53,684 bases of DNA from CAZIVP01 sp964542915. GTDB taxonomy: Bacteria; Calditrichota; Calditrichia; Calditrichales; Calditrichaceae. The notes below the pieces were generated by a model. The model made no database searches. It saw only the letters and a program-made list of their open reading frames with translations, and had not been told where the DNA came from. The translations under genes and the position numbers were made by a program. Below, in pieces: positions 16,757 to 26,009 of this stretch. Positions within the stretch are counted from its first letter, which is position 1. Each line of letters opens with the position of its first letter. The DNA lies in NCBI GenBank assembly GCA_964542915.1, contig CAZIVP010000021.1, positions 1-53,684 on the forward strand, written 5' to 3'.

Positions 16757-18565
16757 ATGAGAAAATCTACGATGCGCTTTTATTTGCTAACCATCCTAAG
16801 TTTAACGATTCTGATTGTAACGGGCCTGAGTGCAAAGCCGTACCGCGGCGCCGAATACCGGACCAAAGACACATTTCTTTACGGCCGATTCGAGGTCCGT
16901 ATGAAATCGGCCCAGGTCAGCGGTATGCTGGCATCCTTCTTCACATATCATGAAATTTCGAGTTTGCAGGACTGGAACGAAATCGATATCGAATTATTGG
17001 GTTTACACAGCGATGAAGTTCAGTTCAATACCATTACACCCGGCCAGACCAACCACGTTTATGAATACGAAACGCCCTTCAATCCCCATCAGGCGTTTCA
17101 TGTTTATGCCATCGAATGGACGCCGGATTACGTGGCCTGGTATGTGGATAGCGTAGAGGTGTACCGTCAAACAGGAGACCATATTCAAACCCTGCGCAAT
17201 CGCCAAAAATTGATGATGAACATCTGGCAACCGGATTACCCGGATTGGGTTGGAACCTTTAATGAAGATGATTTGCCCGCCTTTGCGTATTATGATTGGA
17301 TTCAGTATTACCGTTACACGCCGCAAACGGACGAACGCTTTACGCTGCAATGGCGCGACGATTTGAATGATTGGGACCAAAGCCGTTGGGATAAAGCCAC
17401 GCACACATGGGACAGCAATAACAGCGTGTTTGTGCATGAAAATGTGGTGTTTCAGGACGGTTATATGATACTGTGTTTAACCATGCCCGATAACCTTGGA
17501 TATGATGGGGGCGCTGTTATTGACGAGGATCGTGATCCACCCTATGTGACTTCAGGCTGGTTCTATGAAAATGATATCGAAGTGCATTTCTCCGAACCGG
17601 TAGAGCGGGAAAGCGCTCTCAACCCATCCAATTATATTATGCCCGCTTTCAGCGAAAAGACGCATTTCAGATTACTCGATAATGATCAAACCGTGCGATT
17701 TTCGGTTGCGGAAAGAACGGAAGATGTAAAATATAATCTGGTGGTTCTGAACGTGAAGGATAAGCGCCGGCATATTATGCCGCTTCAACAATTGAACGTC
17801 TTGAGTACGCCGTTCATACCGTTTCAAATAAATGTGGGCGGTTCCGCCGAGGGCGATTTTAGAGCCGATCAGGAATGGAATACGTCGACGGCTTACGGCT
17901 TTAGCGGGGGACAGATCGTTCGTCACGGAGAGGGCGTGGTATTTGACGCCACGGATAAGGACGCCGTCTATCGTAATGAACTGCGTGATTTACGACATTA
18001 TCAGCTAAGGCTGCCTGAAGGCCGCTATAATGTAACGCTGATGTTCGCCGAAACCGAATTCAATCAATCCGCACAACGCGTATTTGACGTATACGGCGAA
18101 GGCCGCCTGTTGATTGATGATCTCGATATCTATCAAAACGGCGGTACGTTCAGCGCCTGGGAAGAAAAGATAAGCGATTTGTCTGTTTCTGATCAAACAT
18201 TGGATCTGTATTTTGAGGCGGCCGAAGCCCAGAGCGTGCTTTCCGGCATTAAAATCGAACGGAATACGACAAGCATCAGCCATAGCCCGGCTGCATTTCC
18301 GCAATCGTACCGGTTACATCTTTATCCCAATCCGTTTAATCCGGCATCCCGCCTCCAATATGAACTGCCCAAATCCGCCGACATCAGAATTGTTCTCTAC
18401 GATTCGGCCGGACGTTTGGTTAAAACGGTGGTACAGAAGAAGCAAAGAGCGGGTCGGTATGTAATGCGTTTAGAGGTGGACAATCTTGGCGCCGGATTAT
18501 ACTTTTGTGCGCTGTACGCAGACGGCCGATTGGGAGAGGTTCAAAAAGCAATTATATTAAAATGA
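16757..18565 (+). CDS. Circularly permuted GH16 lichenase with malectin-like and T9SS domains
   Basis: A 602-residue secreted beta-1,3-1,4-glucanase. A signal peptide ends near A26. Residues 26-190 hold the catalytic half (YGRFEVRMKSAQVSGMLASF; NEIDIELLG with E75, D77, E79; FHVYAIEWTPDYVAWYVD; YYDWIQYYRYTP). Residues 193-250 hold what is the N-terminal strand segment in Bacillus lichenases (WRDDLNDWDQSRWDKATHTW ... ENVVFQDGYMILCLTMP). This swapped order is the one known from the Fibrobacter succinogenes lichenase, and the local similarity is high. An Ig-like segment follows (about 265-350), then a malectin-like sugar-binding domain (about 355-510, INVGG, VTLMFAETEF, RVFDVYGEG) and a T9SS tail (YPNPFNPASRLQYEL ... 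EVQKAIILK). It lies 74 bp after the first GH16 gene and 7 bp before GH5. Confidence 0.9.
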   Translation: MRKSTMRFYLLTILSLTILIVTGLSAKPYRGAEYRTKDTFLYGRFEVRMKSAQVSGMLASFFTYHEISSLQDWNEIDIELLGLHSDEVQFNTITPGQTNHVYEYETPFNPHQAFHVYAIEWTPDYVAWYVDSVEVYRQTGDHIQTLRNRQKLMMNIWQPDYPDWVGTFNEDDLPAFAYYDWIQYYRYTPQTDERFTLQWRDDLNDWDQSRWDKATHTWDSNNSVFVHENVVFQDGYMILCLTMPDNLGYDGGAVIDEDRDPPYVTSGWFYENDIEVHFSEPVERESALNPSNYIMPAFSEKTHFRLLDNDQTVRFSVAERTEDVKYNLVVLNVKDKRRHIMPLQQLNVLSTPFIPFQINVGGSAEGDFRADQEWNTSTAYGFSGGQIVRHGEGVVFDATDKDAVYRNELRDLRHYQLRLPEGRYNVTLMFAETEFNQSAQRVFDVYGEGRLLIDDLDIYQNGGTFSAWEEKISDLSVSDQTLDLYFEAAEAQSVLSGIKIERNTTSISHSPAAFPQSYRLHLYPNPFNPASRLQYELPKSADIRIVLYDSAGRLVKTVVQKKQRAGRYVMRLEVDNLGAGLYFCALYADGRLGEVQKAIILK

Positions 18566-18572
18566 AGGAATC

Positions 18573-20585
18573 ATGATGATGCCTCGCCTTCACTTTAGCG
18601 TCATTCTGATCACGCTCTTATTGGCGTTGAACAAACCGTTATATCCGTTATCCTTTCTACAATGTGATGGCCGCACGATCGCCGATTCGACTGGGTCGCC
18701 GGTCTATTTGCGCGGCATTGGTCTTGGCGGTTGGCTGGTTCCCGAAGGATATATGCTGCATATCCCCGGATTCGGCTCCCCGACCGATATAAGGAATAAA
18801 ATTGAAGATGTACTGGGTGCGACGGACAGCGAGCGGTTTTGGAAAAACTACCGCCAAAACTATGTAAACCGGCATGATATCGAGGCCATTGCCGGCTGGG
18901 GCTTTAACTCCATCCGTTTACCCTTTCATTATGACCTATTTTATGACGAAGAATTACAATCATTTAAAGAGCAAGGTTTTAAGTTAGTGGATTCGCTCGT
19001 GGCTTGGTGCCGCGCCAGCGATCTCTATCTTATTCTTGATATGCATTGTGCGCCGGGCGGTCAGAATAACGGCAACATCAGCGACAGCGACGGTGAGGTA
19101 GCGCGACTATGGACCGATGAAGCCAATAAAGATTTAACAGTCTTAATATGGAAAGAGATTGCATCCCGATACGCAGAAGAAGCGGTGATTGCAGGGTATG
19201 ATTTGCTAAACGAGCCGGTATTACCGGAAGGTTACGGCACAACCGACTTGCGGGCGCTCTATATGCGCCTGACCCGGGCCATCCGTGAAGTGGATAGCGC
19301 CCATATTATTTTTGTGGAAGGTAACATTTACGCCACAAATTTTAATGACCTGACGCCGCCCTGGGCAGCAAACCTTGTGTACAGTTTTCATAAATACTGG
19401 AACGAACCGAACAAGGCTTCGATTGAATTTGCGCTCGACGTACGCAAGCGTTTTAATGTCCCATTATGGTTAGGGGAGTCCGGCGAGAATTCCAATCCCT
19501 GGTTCCACCGTACCGTGCAATTGATGGAATCCAATGATATCGGCTGGTGCTGGTGGACCCATAAAAAATTTCAAACCACAACAAGTCCTTTATCGGCGCG
19601 CTTACCTTCGGGCTGGCAACAATTGCGCGATTACTGGAATGGCCGGGAAGCAAAACCATCCCGGGAGACAGCCAAAGCCATCTTAATGCAGATGGTTGAA
19701 AACCTTCGGTTAGACGAATGCGTTCCGCGGCCGGGCGTATTGCCCGCACTGTTTGATGCACGCTTTGGACAGGAAGCACGGCCTTTCTCGGAACATACGC
19801 TGCCTTGTACCGTTAAGGCCGTCCATTATGATATCGGCGATAACCAGACGGCGTATAACGATGCGGATTTTATCAAAACCCGTTGGGATGTCGATCAACC
19901 CTGGAATCGCGGATCACGCTACCGCAACGACGGGGTCGATATTGAAAAGAGTGATGACGCGCATACGCCGTTTAGTGTAGGATGGCTGGAACCGGATGAA
20001 TGGATGCAGTACACGGTTCGGTCACCGCAAGCAGCGGTCTATCGTGCCACTTTCCGTTACGCCAGCCCTCAGGGAGAGGGCGGCTTTCGATTGAACACAG
20101 ACGAAGGGCAACAATTGCTTTCGGTTAACGATCTGCCTGCCACGGAAGGTTGGTATGCATGGGACACGATTACCAGTAAACAGACGTTTAAACTGAACGA
20201 AGGCCTGCATCGACTTCGCTTTGAAGTGCTTGCCGGAAGCTTTAACCTGAGCCAAATAGTCATCGAACACGTTTCCAATGGCGGCATGGGCTCGGATGAT
20301 CCAAACATCGATGGTTTTCAATTGGGACAAAACTACCCCAATCCCTTTAACCGGCAAACCGTTATTCCCGTTCAATTGCAGTCATTTCAACCGTTTCAAC
20401 TCAATATATACGGCATTGACGGCACGCTGATAAAACGCCTCCCGACTGAGAGCGAAGGCGTCAACCATGAAATCAAGTGGCAGGGCCGGGATTTAAGCGG
20501 TCGGTCGGTGAGCAGCGGACTTTATCTGTATCAATTGGATATAGGGGACCGACAAAAAACCAGAAAGATGGTACTGATTAAATAG
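18573..20585 (+). CDS. GH5 beta-glucanase with CBM6-like module and T9SS sorting domain
   Basis: A 670-residue secreted clan GH-A enzyme. The GH5 barrel (about 30-385) shows LRGIGLGGWLVPEGYML, FNSIRLPFHYD, the acid/base in DLLNEPV (E214) and the nucleophile in WLGESGEN (E302). A CBM6-like jelly roll follows (about 425-575; VHYDIGDNQTAYNDADF, GWLEPDEWMQYTV, LRFEVLAGSFNLSQI), then a T9SS tail (NYPNPFNRQTVIPVQL ... KTRKMVLIK). The overall pattern resembles exo- or endo-beta-1,3/1,4-glucanases; the GH5 subfamily cannot be fixed by eye. It starts with three ATG codons in a row shortly after AAGGA. The tight spacing after the permuted lichenase supports one transcript. Confidence 0.9.
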   Translation: MMMPRLHFSVILITLLLALNKPLYPLSFLQCDGRTIADSTGSPVYLRGIGLGGWLVPEGYMLHIPGFGSPTDIRNKIEDVLGATDSERFWKNYRQNYVNRHDIEAIAGWGFNSIRLPFHYDLFYDEELQSFKEQGFKLVDSLVAWCRASDLYLILDMHCAPGGQNNGNISDSDGEVARLWTDEANKDLTVLIWKEIASRYAEEAVIAGYDLLNEPVLPEGYGTTDLRALYMRLTRAIREVDSAHIIFVEGNIYATNFNDLTPPWAANLVYSFHKYWNEPNKASIEFALDVRKRFNVPLWLGESGENSNPWFHRTVQLMESNDIGWCWWTHKKFQTTTSPLSARLPSGWQQLRDYWNGREAKPSRETAKAILMQMVENLRLDECVPRPGVLPALFDARFGQEARPFSEHTLPCTVKAVHYDIGDNQTAYNDADFIKTRWDVDQPWNRGSRYRNDGVDIEKSDDAHTPFSVGWLEPDEWMQYTVRSPQAAVYRATFRYASPQGEGGFRLNTDEGQQLLSVNDLPATEGWYAWDTITSKQTFKLNEGLHRLRFEVLAGSFNLSQIVIEHVSNGGMGSDDPNIDGFQLGQNYPNPFNRQTVIPVQLQSFQPFQLNIYGIDGTLIKRLPTESEGVNHEIKWQGRDLSGRSVSSGLYLYQLDIGDRQKTRKMVLIK

Positions 20586-20653
20586 TACCCAAGGTTTGCA
20601 AGTCATGCCAGTGTTGATCGGTATCCCGTTCATGTTACTTGATAAGGTAGCCC

Positions 20654-21706
20654 ATGTATTTGTTTCGTAAACTAATTTTTTTCTTAAGCATAGCACTTAC
20701 CATTATTATCATCAGAGAATTCATATCGCTTTACAGCGATCTAAGAAGCATCGATGCCTATTGGGGCTATGCCTTTTTAATCTTTTTGGGCATCGTATTC
20801 ATCTATTTCGTGGTCATTCCGCTCATAAAAGTGCTGCTTCTGCCCAGCAGTTTCGCCCCGGTGAAAAATATCGATGAGCGGGAAAAAATCATTGAAAAAC
20901 GTCTGGCCCGTTTTAAGAAAAACAAATATTTACAGGACTATGATTTCGATAAACCCCGTTCTCCGGAAGAACACTATCAGGAAATCATTACCATCCTTGA
21001 AGGGCGGGCCAAACAGGTCAGACAACAATATGTATCCAAAGTGTTTTACGGCACCTCCGTCTCCCAAAACGGATTTATTGATGCCATCATCATTCTTTCC
21101 GCCGGAATCAATCTCATCCGGGAAATATTCACCATTTATAACGGCCGTGTTTCCAACAAAGATTTGTTGCGTATCGGGCGTAAAATATACACGGCTATGG
21201 CCATTGGCGGTTCGGAGGGCGTTGAATATGCGACCGATGAGATTATTACCAGTTTTGCCTACGACGGCATAAAAAGTATACCGTTTATCGACAAAATTAT
21301 GGGCTCACTGGCCGATGGTTTTGTCAGTTCCATGTTAATTACTCGAATATCGTTCATCGCTGAAAACTACTGTAAAATTGTTTATTTACCGAATGACCGG
21401 GCTTTAGTGCCCCCGCAAAAAGTTATCTACGACACAACCAACTCCATTACCAGCGACGTGCGTTATCGCATCAAAATGGTTTTGAAAAATTTATCGGCGG
21501 ATAAAAATGATGTGTATACCAAATTAGCGGTTAATCCGGCCGCCTATGTCATTAAGACCGCCATCAATAAATTCGGCAAACAGCTGGATGGTCGAACAAA
21601 AACCAATGTCTCTGGCGCCCTTAGGATGGCTTCGCATCCCGTTGGATTTGTGATGGATAAGATCATTACCCGTTTCAAAAAAAAGAAATCTACGCTACCC
21701 AAATAA
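20654..21706 (+). CDS. DUF697-like inner-membrane protein
   Basis: A 350-residue protein. Two N-terminal hydrophobic helices (about 5-25 and 38-65) are followed by a long charged stretch (DEREKIIEKRLARFKKNKYL) and a central region (VSQNGFIDAIIILSAGINLIREIFTIYNGRVSNKDLLRIGRKIYTA, split across about 130-180) resembling the DUF697/YcjF-type membrane domain, with small-residue-rich helices around 180-235. The function is unknown. It is unusual to find such a gene between GH5 and GH3 in a glucanase operon; spacing is 68 bp before and 15 bp after, so it is probably co-transcribed. It may have a transport, envelope or unrelated role. Confidence 0.65.
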   Translation: MYLFRKLIFFLSIALTIIIIREFISLYSDLRSIDAYWGYAFLIFLGIVFIYFVVIPLIKVLLLPSSFAPVKNIDEREKIIEKRLARFKKNKYLQDYDFDKPRSPEEHYQEIITILEGRAKQVRQQYVSKVFYGTSVSQNGFIDAIIILSAGINLIREIFTIYNGRVSNKDLLRIGRKIYTAMAIGGSEGVEYATDEIITSFAYDGIKSIPFIDKIMGSLADGFVSSMLITRISFIAENYCKIVYLPNDRALVPPQKVIYDTTNSITSDVRYRIKMVLKNLSADKNDVYTKLAVNPAAYVIKTAINKFGKQLDGRTKTNVSGALRMASHPVGFVMDKIITRFKKKKSTLPK

Positions 21707-21721
21707 AAAAGAATCGATAAA

Positions 21722-22819
21722 ATGTTAACTTTCCAACGTATTATACACGCACTACTTTATTGGTATTTATGCCTCGGCATCAACGTATTAATGGCCCAAA
21801 CGCCCGATTACCTCAATCCCGATTTACCGGTTGATGACCGGGTTGACGATCTCCTGTCCCGAATGACCCTGGATGAAAAGGTCGGCCAAATGACCCAGGC
21901 GGATCACAGAGCGGTATCGGATTTAGAGGATGTGAAAACGTATTACCTGGGATCGATATTAAGCGGTGGCGGCTCCGATCCGGCCTCCGGCAACGGCGCA
22001 GAGCAATGGACCGATCTGTATGATGCCTTCCAGCAAAAAGCCCTGGAAACAAGTCTGGGCATTCCCATCCTTTACGGCATTGATGCCGTACACGGGCACA
22101 GCAATGTAACCGGCGCGGTTATATTTCCCCATAATATCGGAATGGGGGCCACCCGCAATACCCGGCTTGTGGAACAAGCCTCCCGTATAACAGCCATTGA
22201 AATAGCCGCTACAGGCATCGACTGGACCTTTGCCCCCTGCGTGGCTGTTCCCCGCAATGAACGATGGGGAAGGACTTATGAAGGATTTGGCGAGACGCCG
22301 GATCTGGTCAGTTCTATGGGCGCTGCCGCCGTAAAAGGTTTCCAGAATGATTCCCTGGACAGTTCCACCAGCATTGTAGCCTGCGCCAAGCATTATGTGG
22401 GAGACGGCGGCACCACCGACGGCTATGACCAGGGCAATACGGAATTAACCGAAGAAGAATTAAGAGCCATCCATCTCCCCGGATATATTGCCGCCATTGA
22501 AAATGACGTCAAAACCATCATGGCCTCCTATAATAGCTGGAATGGTCAAAAATTACACGGGCATTCGTATCTGTTAACCGATGTATTAAAAGAAGAGCTT
22601 GGATTCGAAGGTTTTGTCGTATCGGACTGGGCGGCCATCGATCAATTGCCTGGCGACTATCAGAGCGATGTGCAAACGTCCATTAATGCCGGCATCGATA
22701 TGGTGATGGTACCCAATAATTATATTGAATTTTTTACGACGTTAAAAACCCTGGTGGATCAAAATAAAATTTCCATAAACCGCATTAACGATGCCGTTGA
22801 ACGCATCTTAAAAGTATAA
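21722..22819 (+). pseudogene. GH3 beta-glucosidase, 5' part, ended by an in-frame TAA
   Basis: A signal peptide (about 1-26, ...GINVLMA-Q) is followed by the complete GH3 N-terminal barrel: MTLDEKVGQMTQADHRAV, GIPILYGIDAVHGHSNV, CAKHYVGDGGTTDG and the nucleophile in FVVSDWAAI (D302). It stops at VERILKV-TAA. The same frame stays open after the stop with IELGLFERPMADRSLL, the normal GH3 continuation (usual form RVKFELGLFERP), so one AAA-to-TAA change accounts for the break. The pieces at 21722-22819 and 22847-24553 together make a 943-codon gene of ordinary architecture. Without readthrough the product lacks the C-terminal domain that helps form the active site. Confidence 0.88.
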
Positions 22820-22846
22820 ATTGAACTGGGTTTATTTGAACGTCCT

Positions 22847-24553
22847 ATGGCCGATCGTTCGCTTTTATCGCGGGTTGGCAGCGCCGAACATCGGGAAGTG
22901 GCGCGGCAATGTGTGAGGGAATCACAGGTACTTTTAAAGAAAAACGATGATATTCTGCCGCTACCTAAAAATAATATTAAAGTTTTGGTAGCCGGCGAAC
23001 ACGCTGATAACCTTGGTTTTCAATGCGGCGGCTGGACCATACAGTGGGGCGGGGCCAGCGGTGATATAACCGAGGGCACGACGATTCTGGAGGGTTTGCA
23101 AAAAGTTGCCCCGGATGTGGATTTTGTCTTTGATGCGGCCGGTAATCAGGATACCACCGGCGCGGATTATGCCATCGTAGTGGTTGGGGAAGAACCCTAC
23201 GCCGAAGGCGGCGGTGACCGTGATGACTTATCGCTGAACGACCGGCAAATTCGCCTGGTGCGAAAAATAAAGAAAAAAGGCTTGCCGGTGATTACTTTAC
23301 TCATTTCCGGACGCCCCATGATTATCAATTCCGTATTGCATAATTCGGATGCGGTATTTGCCAGCTGGCTTCCGGGGACGGAGGGGGATGGTATCGCACA
23401 ACTGCTCTTTGGCGACTATCTACCCACCGGTAAGCTGCCCATGACTTGGCAAAAATCGATGGATCACATTCCCATGAATGACGGAGACGAGGATTATGAA
23501 GCTCTCTACCCCTTTGGTTTTGGCCTAACCAACTATGATAATGCGGCCTATGGTTCCGCTCCTGTTTTTAATTCCGCATTATTAACAGAGGACGGTCGGC
23601 ATATCGAAGTGGCGTTTAATAAATCCATGAATAATCCGGCCAATACCGATGCCCAAATCTACGTCCTAAAAAACGGATCGGTTTCCGTGGGCGTTGATCA
23701 CTTGGCGCTCAGCTCAACCGATGAGAAAATGATTATACTGCAACTGGACCAAACCGTTGATGAAACCGCCGCCTTGACCATTTCTTATACTTCCGGTAAT
23801 CTGTCTGCCGGAGATGGCGGTACACTGGAGTATTTTACTGATCAGCCGGTAATTAACTTTTTAAAGTATACGGTCGGAACGCTTCAAATTCCCGGAAAAA
23901 TTGAAGCGGAAGATTATACGGATATGTACGGCGTTCAGACGGAAAATTCCTCTGATGTCGGAGGAGGGTTGAATGTGGGTTGGATTGATGATGGCGACTG
24001 GATGGATTATAACTGCCAAGTGCAAAGCAATGGCCGGTATGTGGTAAATTTGCGGGTGGCCAGTCAAAGCAATGGCGGAACATTAAAACTGTTGGTTGAT
24101 GGTACGGAACAATTCACACATGACCTGCCTGTAACCGATGGCTGGCAAAATTGGACGACGGTTTCCAATTTTGTCAATCTGCAAGAAGGATCGCATACCA
24201 TACGGTTATTGGCCGAGGAGGGTGGATTTAATATCAACTGGTTCGAATTTCTTTTAACCACCGGTTTGCAAAACAATAACCGGACACCGCAGGGATATGA
24301 GCTTGGTCAGAATTATCCGAATCCATTTAATCCCGTGACCACCATCCCGTTTTTCATCCCACAAAAACAAAAAGTAGTTATTCATCTTTATGATGTGGCC
24401 GGTAACCGCATTAGCCGGCTACTCAATGACGTCAAATCAGCCGGCAATCACGCGATTAAATTCGATGCCGGCGGCTTATCCAGCGGTATTTACTTTTATA
24501 AGTTATCCGCCGGGCACTATCAGAAAATATTGAAGCTGGTTCTCTTGAAATAA
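22847..24553 (+). pseudogene. GH3 beta-glucosidase, 3' part with CBM6 and T9SS domain
   Basis: This continues the GH3 gene in the same frame past the TAA at 22817-22819. It contains the GH3 C-terminal alpha/beta domain (KVLVAGEHADNLGFQCGGWT, VVVGEEPYAEGGGDRDDL with the probable acid/base glutamate, FGDYLPTGKLPMTW, YPFGFGLTNY). Then come an Ig-like segment (VEVAFNKSMNNP-type), a CBM6 module (IEAEDYTDMYGVQTENSSDVGGG, WIDDGDWMDYNC, NWFEFLL) and a T9SS tail (NYPNPFNPVTTIPFFIP ... LKLVLLK). ATG 22847 has no ribosome-binding site and lies inside the domain linker, so independent translation is doubtful, and a free piece would lack a signal peptide. The intact enzyme would release glucose from beta-glucan oligosaccharides outside the cell. 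Confidence 0.85.
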
Positions 24554-24642
24554 AGGGGCAGGCTGCGCAAGTGAAAACGATGAGCTGATTCATCATTCAA
24601 TATTTATAATTCAGCTTCGTGTTTAAAAAAAGGAGAGGAGCC

Positions 24643-25818
24643 ATGAAATTATTGGTTGGTTTTTTTATTGTAGGATTGCTGTTTCCAGAAGGTTTGACAG
24701 CCCAAAAGTACGCCGACGGGCCCAACTGCCGCTATTATCCGCTGCCCATAGACACCACCTGGCAATATGAAAGAGCCCAAGCTCCTCAATTAAGAAATGA
24801 AATGATTATCGATACGGCTCGCATTCATGATCAGTTATACTACGCCTTTGCTCCTTATGGTGAAAATAATAATCTGCCGGTATTCTGGCTGCGGCCCACA
24901 TTCCGTAAAATGTATTTGCTTAATCCGCAGGATTCCACTGAAGATGTCCTGTTCGATTTTGAAGCGGATATTAATCAGAGTTGGGAAATACCGGCATCGG
25001 AATCACCGCCATATAACCAGTGTTACTGGGGCGAAACCGTCACATTAGTCAGTAGATCGGATACGGTGGTCAATAAAATCCGCACTTTCTATTGGTGTTA
25101 TCATTTCAGGCATTCCACGCTGTCCTGTTATGATGCCGGGCTGACGGATACGTATTTTGTCAGAGATGTAGGTAAGGTACGCTTTAGTGAAAACACCGAG
25201 GGCGGCGTTCTGGATTGGGATTTACAGACGCCAAAGGTCGATACATCTGTTGTCACAGGGACGCTCGATGTAGAGGGCAATCCCTGCTTAACGGACCCGT
25301 GTTTGCCGGGTATTGTGTACATTATAGTATCTAATGAAGGCGACTACGTGTTGAGCGACAACGGACAATGGTTCGACGATACATTCATTTGGGATGGCTG
25401 TGATTATACCTTTGATTTTGGGGATTCCGCCATTGCCGTCGGCGTTATCACTGAAAGACGTGATATTAATTGGGAAACATACCATACCATTGACCTGGTC
25501 GACTTTGAAACCATCAGTACGACGGCTTTGGCAAGCCAGACAAATAACGATCCGGAGTCGTATAGGTTCATCCGTAATTTCCCCAATCCGTTTAATAATA
25601 CAACCGTCATTCGATTTTGGGTTCCCGCCAACGACCGTGTAACCCTGAAAATTTATGATGTCGTCGGAAGCCAGATCACGGCGTTAATTGATGAATATAA
25701 AAGAAAAGGAATGTATCAAACGAGATTTAATGCCGGGCATTTGGCCAGCGGCGTTTATTATTGCAGGCTCACCGTCGGTCGTAGAATCGAGACGCACAAA
25801 ATAATCGTGTTGAACTAG
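24643..25818 (+). CDS. Secreted protein of unknown function with T9SS sorting domain
   Basis: About 391 residues. A signal peptide (LLVGFFIVGLLFPEGLTA-Q) is followed by a beta-rich body of unknown family with several paired cysteines (NQCYWGETV, FYWCYHFRHSTLSCYDAG, NPCLTDPCLPG), suggesting disulfides, and by a C-terminal T9SS tail (NFPNPFNNTTVIRFWVP ... ETHKIIVLN). The frame is open from GTG 24619, but ATG 24643 follows AGGAGAGGAGCC, an excellent ribosome-binding site, and places the signal peptide at the N-terminus. It is the last gene before the second regulatory region; its placement 89 bp after GH3 suggests the same operon. A role in glucan binding is plausible by context only. Confidence 0.8.
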   Translation: MKLLVGFFIVGLLFPEGLTAQKYADGPNCRYYPLPIDTTWQYERAQAPQLRNEMIIDTARIHDQLYYAFAPYGENNNLPVFWLRPTFRKMYLLNPQDSTEDVLFDFEADINQSWEIPASESPPYNQCYWGETVTLVSRSDTVVNKIRTFYWCYHFRHSTLSCYDAGLTDTYFVRDVGKVRFSENTEGGVLDWDLQTPKVDTSVVTGTLDVEGNPCLTDPCLPGIVYIIVSNEGDYVLSDNGQWFDDTFIWDGCDYTFDFGDSAIAVGVITERRDINWETYHTIDLVDFETISTTALASQTNNDPESYRFIRNFPNPFNNTTVIRFWVPANDRVTLKIYDVVGSQITALIDEYKRKGMYQTRFNAGHLASGVYYCRLTVGRRIETHKIIVLN

Positions 25819-25850
25819 ATCCGGCCGGCCTTCCTTACATATTCGCGTAT

Positions 25851-25887
25851 TTATTAATGTAATAACCGCCCATTATTAAAATAATAA
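25851..25887 (+). promoter_or_regulatory. Candidate enhancer (UAS) for the symporter/TonB operon
   Basis: There are two perfect inverted repeats in tandem: TTATTA-ATG-TAATAA at 25851-25865 and TTATTA-AAA-TAATAA at 25873-25887, offset by 22 bp (two helical turns). The second, with its flank back to 25867, matches the reverse complement of 15660-15680 at 20 of 21 positions. The centre of the second site is about 85 bp upstream of the TGGCAC element at 25964. Confidence 0.62.
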
Positions 25888-25963
25888 TATTCGGCGCTTT
25901 CTATGATCGAATTAGGAAATATAAACGACCAAAAAATAGAACGTTATAATAAAACAAATTTCT

Positions 25964-25979
25964 TGGCACAATACGTGTA
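25964..25979 (+). promoter_or_regulatory. Candidate sigma-54 promoter of the symporter operon
   Basis: TGGCAC-AATAC-GTGTA has a perfect -24 box; the -12 box is weak (GTGT in place of TTGC). It lies 31-46 bp before the symporter start codon. Confidence rests mainly on the matching arrangement of upstream repeats shared with the glucanase operon. Confidence 0.42.
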
Positions 25980-26009
25980 ATAGTAAAAGAAACGTACTTT
26001 TGGAATGTC

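Noticed and set aside
22817..22819. Stop codon reassignment (TAA read as sense)
   Set aside because: Several intact genes in the window end at TAA (for example the regulator at 15651, the symporters, GH3 at 39995), so TAA is an ordinary stop here.
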